A DNA stretch of 64,000 bases. Origin: Lineus longissimus (lineage: Eukaryota > Nemertea > Pilidiophora > Heteronemertea > Lineidae). The position numbers and the translations under genes were made by a program. Below, piece by piece: positions 60,040-64,000 of this stretch. Position 1 is the stretch's first letter, and each line of letters begins with the position of its first letter. Location of the stretch: NCBI RefSeq assembly GCF_910592395.1, contig NC_088311.1, forward strand, positions 8,558,501-8,622,500. The letters are read 5' to 3'. The notes under the pieces are model-generated. The model ran no database searches and had not been told where the DNA came from. It was given only the letters and a program-made list of their open reading frames with translations.

Positions 60040-61232
60040 TTTGTCTTTTCCTGAAAAGAGCAAAATGGTTATCAAATCGTCGTAAAGACAAGCAAAACGT
60101 ACTCTGGTATACCTCTCCTCCATTGATTTTGTTCAAATGATCTTTACATGTAGATGTAGCCAGGAACTATGTTTTAAGTATCGATAACAGAGAAAACAAC
60201 AGACAATTTGAGCTTATACATAGTGACAAAGACAACTGGTGCTGATTATAAGGCGTATATTATACTCGAGATTGCTTCCCTGGATGCGCTCACCAGATAC
60301 TCACCCAAGGACTGGAAAGAATTTCCATTCACACCGGCTTTAACATACCTGTAACCTTTTCTTGTCCGAAGAAATCCCGTCCTTACAGTTCTTCCGAGGC
60401 GATACTACACTCCCAGGAGCAATCAGTCAACTACTCTAAACCAATGATAATTTGAATAGAAGTAGAAATCAAGGTTCCAATTATTTTAAAGAGCGGCATG
60501 TTTGCTTTGGACATTTTTGATGAACCAATTTGTTGATTCGTCGTGATTACGGGGAAATTAGGTGGTAGACATCCACATTCCAGGCCAAATCACAGAAAAT
60601 TGATGCTTCATTTTATCATTTCAGAACTTTTGAGTACTTGACAGTCAATGTGCTTACTTGATAATGATATTGACAGCACTTACATAATGATATATCAGAA
60701 GGTATCGTGCAAAAATGTTGACAGTGACAATTGTTTTTTCAATTCCCGATCGAGTTATTTTGCTATAGACGGATAAGAGATGCCAATCATGAGTCTGACC
60801 TAGTTTGTAAACGCATGCAGGTCAGCGCAAAATTCAAGCTATATAGGGATAGTCCAGTCACAATACGAAATATTATAACAGGACGAATTGCAGCACACGC
60901 TTTTTGGCCCTGTGGTTGCTTGTAATTTTGGGTGTGGGCAACAACATCTATAAAGTTAACGATGAGATGCCTTTAAAGTGTCATCACGTTCAGTATCCTT
61001 TATTGAATAATATATTACATCCTACAAATTAAAAAAAGACTCTAAATTTATAATATGGTGTGTAATTGTGAATCAAAGAATGATAGTCTTTGTTCATTCT
61101 TGATGACGATACCAGAAGACTCGATATTAAGGATACATCACAGACGTATATCTCGTGGCGATAAAATCACGGACCAAATACAGTGCCTCGAAAAAAACCT
61201 CCCTGTTATCCAACCGCACAGTGACTCGAACT
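60040..61232. other. Upstream region of the cysteine-rich gene; otherwise empty
   Basis: Holds the probable 5' untranslated exon near 60351-60430 and presumably the promoter. The rest is AT-rich with no recognisable feature. Confidence 0.4.
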
Positions 61233-61394
61233 AATAGAGAGGTTCAGATTTTGGTCCGATAACGACAACGAGGTGGCATCTTGACGACAGATATCGCGTT
61301 TTCTGTTGTCAGATACAATGAAACAGTATAGAATATATGCCTCAAACAATATAATTGACTTCATGACTTCACCCAAAAATCTGAACCTCTCTAT
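61233..61394. mobile_element. MITE family B, copy 2
   Basis: Begins AATAGAGAGGTTCAGATTTT and ends AAAAATCTGAACCTCTCTAT, giving inverted arms of about 17 bases. Same family as the element at 10571, which shares the subterminal (A/G)TCCGA text. Confidence 0.75.
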
Positions 61395-61989
61395 CATTCA
61401 GATGATGATGATTGGAATCAATTTGTGTGAAGAAGATCATTATACTATATTTCCATCAGTTATGACAGTCATTCTAGAACGAGACTGGCACAAGAGTTGA
61501 CAAAAAAGTTCAGGTTGCGAGATGATGTTGACGTCAAGTATAGGCCTACAGGATAAGTACTCCACGATTGATCCAGCACTGCATGATAACGTGGCATAAC
61601 TGTTCTGTCATGTAGATGTAGATGTAGATATCATCAAAAGCAAAGCTCGGCCTGCAAACACGCTAGCTGAAAAGGACCGAAGAACAATTAGTTAGCCATT
61701 TGAATTAGGAATTGCTTGAGAAAAGACACGAGCACACGCAAGCAATTAAGGAAGACTGTGTGAAACACTCTGATCAAAATCCATCCTGCCAGTGGTTTCC
61801 AATGTACTCCGCTTGTCGAGGAATAAAAAAAGCCTGATCTCAGGATGATCGAAATCACGCTTTCCCATTCCGAACTTCAGGGCCTTTCACCTCGAGCTCC
61901 GTGACGTATGGGAGGGAGAGGAGGACAGATCCTTGTTATATTCAAGGATGACGCTTCCCCAGAGTGACCAAAGTTGAGCAAGAAAGTAC

Positions 61990-62481
61990 TCACTCCATAA
62001 AAACGCCAAACACGACACCGGTGGCATACATCGAGTCACCCCTGAAGGTGCATTCTGAGAAGGTATCAAACTCCGGAAGCCAAATGAATCCACTTGCGAC
62101 AGACAAGGTTGACGATTTCACCGGTCCCAGCATAACCTGACACACCGTCTTGTACCGTTTTATTCCCAGCTGCTTCACTTCATTCTTGACCGAATTGGCG
62201 AGCTCCTTCGATAAGTCCTGCGCCTCACGTGGGTCATACGCGACACCCGTGAGCGTATTCTCAAACACCAATTTCATCACCTTTTCGACTTTCTCAGCAG
62301 GGAACTTCGAATCAGGTTCAGTTTTGTACGTGTTCTCGAAGTGTACGGGGTGTTGCCATCCTCCGCCCGACTCCTTCCCTCCCTTGGAAAGTGCGCCGAA
62401 ACTATTATGCGATATTTTTCTTTCGTGCATGAAGACTGTGGACTTCCTGCGTATTGGGTGTCCAGATGTGTGTGCTGCCAT
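61990..62481 (-). CDS. Tctex1-domain protein (dynein light chain Tctex-type family)
   Basis: An intron-less frame of 163 residues, with an in-frame TAA shortly upstream of the ATG, which fixes the start. Residues 1-45 are a variable basic leader. The rest is a Tctex1 domain: 'ENTYKTEPDSKFPAEKVEKV' matches the family's 'ENTY...P...F', then IKRYKTVCQVMLG (family 'RYK.V..V..G'), SGFIWLPEFDTFSECTFRGD (family 'S...W....D.F....F.N.S') and a C-terminus ATGVVFGVFME (family 'A...VYGVYFE'). Such proteins are light chains of cytoplasmic or ciliary dyneins. The N-terminal extension suggests the Tctex1-domain-containing subgroup (DYNLT2/4/5-like) rather than DYNLT1. Lack of introns could mean an ancestral single exon or a retrocopy; the frame is intact. 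Confidence 0.9.
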   Translation of the reverse strand: MAAHTSGHPIRRKSTVFMHERKISHNSFGALSKGGKESGGGWQHPVHFENTYKTEPDSKFPAEKVEKVMKLVFENTLTGVAYDPREAQDLSKELANSVKNEVKQLGIKRYKTVCQVMLGPVKSSTLSVASGFIWLPEFDTFSECTFRGDSMYATGVVFGVFME

Positions 62482-62519
62482 CCTGTCAACACCTTATCCA
62501 ACGTTTGACCAAAACCTAC

Positions 62520-62640
62520 TTGACTAAAATGTTAAGATACCGGCGATATTCCAGTCTAAGTGCGCGGAATCAGAAATTAAGCCTGTCAATGTCCAAAACG
62601 TATTAGATTAAAATGTTAAGATATACCGGTGCGATTCCAA
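62520..62640. repeat. Local duplication upstream of the Tctex1 gene
   Basis: TAAAATGTTAAGATACCGGC near 62524 recurs as TAAAATGTTAAGATATACCG near 62610, with similar flanks (GATTCCA.TCT). Two copies about 87 bp apart. Confidence 0.55.
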
Positions 62641-63645
62641 TCTTGCTCATGAGGATCAGAAAACTAAGCTTGCCAAACCTCTTCTATAGCCTCCTCGGCC
62701 TCAAGTAACTGTTTTGCTCCTAAGGTTATAAAGCATATTCTGTTGGCAAGCTCAAGTATTCAGATGTATTGTGTATGTCTTGTTCATCAAGAATCAACAG
62801 TTCATCCAAGTGAGTCTCTTTCAAGAAACACGCCTTTGAAAACTGCCACGATAAGTGTTCGAAATCAGATCAAACCACGCCCAGTCGTAAACTATGCGTG
62901 ATGACCAGTTCATCCGTCATCGGTGGGGAGCCCGTAGCCAGAATGAAATCGCCGATGCTGAAACTTATTAAAGAAAATGGTCCTTGAAGTGTATCAAACG
63001 ATGTCTTATTCAACGATAAGGTCACCTGTTCATCAATATCTCTTAATGTATGCTTGGTGTATAGCCTAACTCATAAAACTTTACCAGACGCTTGGCGACA
63101 CGTCTGAAAATATCTATAGCTACCCAGCCATGCAGCTCCTGTTCCTGGTGATTAACAATCCATGATGACAAACACACTGGGCGAAAAGACGGTATCAAAA
63201 GTAGGTTCCACAAGCTATAAAGGTTCAGGTGGCGAAACTCGATAAAGTTTTGTAGTATCAAACTTGTGACATGTAAACAGTAAGAATATTCAGTCTAATC
63301 GAGCACTGTTATCTGATATGGCTGAATCCAACCAAAACCGCGATTCTTATACATGTTTCAAATCTATTCAAAATACATGTATATATTGTATTATGTTTTA
63401 TTGTCATATGTACGATGTAGATACCCTGATTAATCGGACAAGATGTTCCCTGTGGTAAATAGATCATAAGAAAGAAAACCAATTATTGGCCTATTGCTTG
63501 GAAGCGAGACACTTATCAAACAACATACATGCCTTTCACCGTCTCTTATTGAAACTCATCATGATATCTGTGACTGACGTAGCGCCACATAGATCGTTTT
63601 ATTTCCAACTGAGTTTTGAATATGCTATAAAAAAAGTAGGCCGGG
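62641..63645. other. Intergenic stretch, nothing recognised
   Basis: No exons, RNA genes or clear repeats identified. Short open frames only. Confidence 0.4.
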
Positions 63646-63648
63646 TCT

Positions 63649-63873
63649 ATTTGGCAAGCCGCTCGCCGAACAGGCATCTTTTTTTGTCCTGTTTGGAGAG
63701 CCGCTTGCCAAACAGCACTAAAAAGCCACCCTGTTCGGCTAGCCGGGCTTGCCAAACAGGTAAAAAATCTACCCTGTTTGGGGAGCTGGAGACTTTACTT
63801 TAATATTAATGAGTTCGGCTCTCCATTCAGGACAAGAAAAAGTCGCTGTTTGGTAAGCCGGGCTTGCCAAGTA
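63649..63873. repeat. Array of about six 27-31 bp palindromes
   Basis: Near-palindromes of the type CCTGTTCGGCTAGCC + GGGCTTGCCAAACAGG start at about 63649, 63688, 63730, 63773 (half only), 63812 (degraded) and 63846, a period near 40 bp. Left half CCTGTTTGGCAAGCC and right half GGCTTGCCAAACAGG are inverse of each other within each unit. Confidence 0.7.
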
Positions 63874-63909
63874 GTCACATCCAAAAAAGTAATCAATCTC
63901 AATTTTAAG

Positions 63910-64000
63910 TCTATGATCATGCTTCTTTGGGCAAGGAGAACTCCGTGATGTTCTGCAATATTTAGTCTGATCATACTTCGTTGGGCAAGGAGTCCGCCGT
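63910..64000. repeat. Direct duplication at the window edge
   Basis: TGATCATGCTTCTTTGGGCA and TGATCATACTTCGTTGGGCA, each followed by AGGAG, lie about 58 bases apart. The array may continue beyond the window. Confidence 0.6.

Noticed and set aside
1-64000. CRISPR arrays, bacterial operons or prophage
   Set aside because: Spliced genes and repeat content are animal; the tandem arrays lack unique spacers.

Overview
This is a piece of an animal nuclear genome. Coding exons are split by many GT-AG introns, polyadenylation signals follow the genes, and the non-coding DNA is AT-rich and full of short inverted-repeat elements, minisatellites and LINE debris. Gene content (RNA polymerase I large subunit plus several ciliary genes), intron density and repeat types point to a non-vertebrate metazoan, probably a marine invertebrate. 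I cannot name the phylum from sequence alone.

Layout, left to right. A worn non-LTR retrotransposon 3' end lies near position 400-735. The last two exons of a cytosolic carboxypeptidase 6 gene (AGBL4/CCP6, + strand) are at 2663-3412 and are separated by a textbook U12-type AT-AC intron. A small three-exon + strand gene of unknown function (121 aa) spans 6155-9783. From 14287 to 52999 the window is dominated by a complete minus-strand POLR1A gene (RNA polymerase I largest subunit). I resolved 32 coding exons that join in frame into 1732 codons plus stop. Its introns are mostly a few hundred bases, but the last two are about 5.8 kb and 16.5 kb. The introns hold a 65-bp and a 48-bp minisatellite, an 81-bp minisatellite, two inverted copies of a mariner-like MITE, a foldback transposon with an 8-bp target duplication, and a larger element built of 300-bp tandem repeats. 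Just upstream of the POLR1A start codon lies a second foldback element with a 10-bp target duplication. Head-to-head with POLR1A is a complete four-exon CFAP144 (FAM183) gene on the + strand (55006-56459). Further right are a three-exon minus-strand gene for a secreted cysteine-rich protein (58783-60039) and an intron-less minus-strand Tctex1-domain (dynein light chain family) gene (61990-62481). The window ends in an array of short palindromes.

Three of the six genes (CCP6, CFAP144, Tctex1-domain protein) belong to ciliary or microtubule families. POLR1A is a housekeeping gene that appears to share a divergent promoter with CFAP144. The genes do not form an operon and I see no pathway linking them. 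The most unusual feature is that the 65-bp minisatellite in the last POLR1A intron is made of copies of that intron's own 3' splice site: about 14 decoy acceptors stand in tandem directly upstream of the real one.
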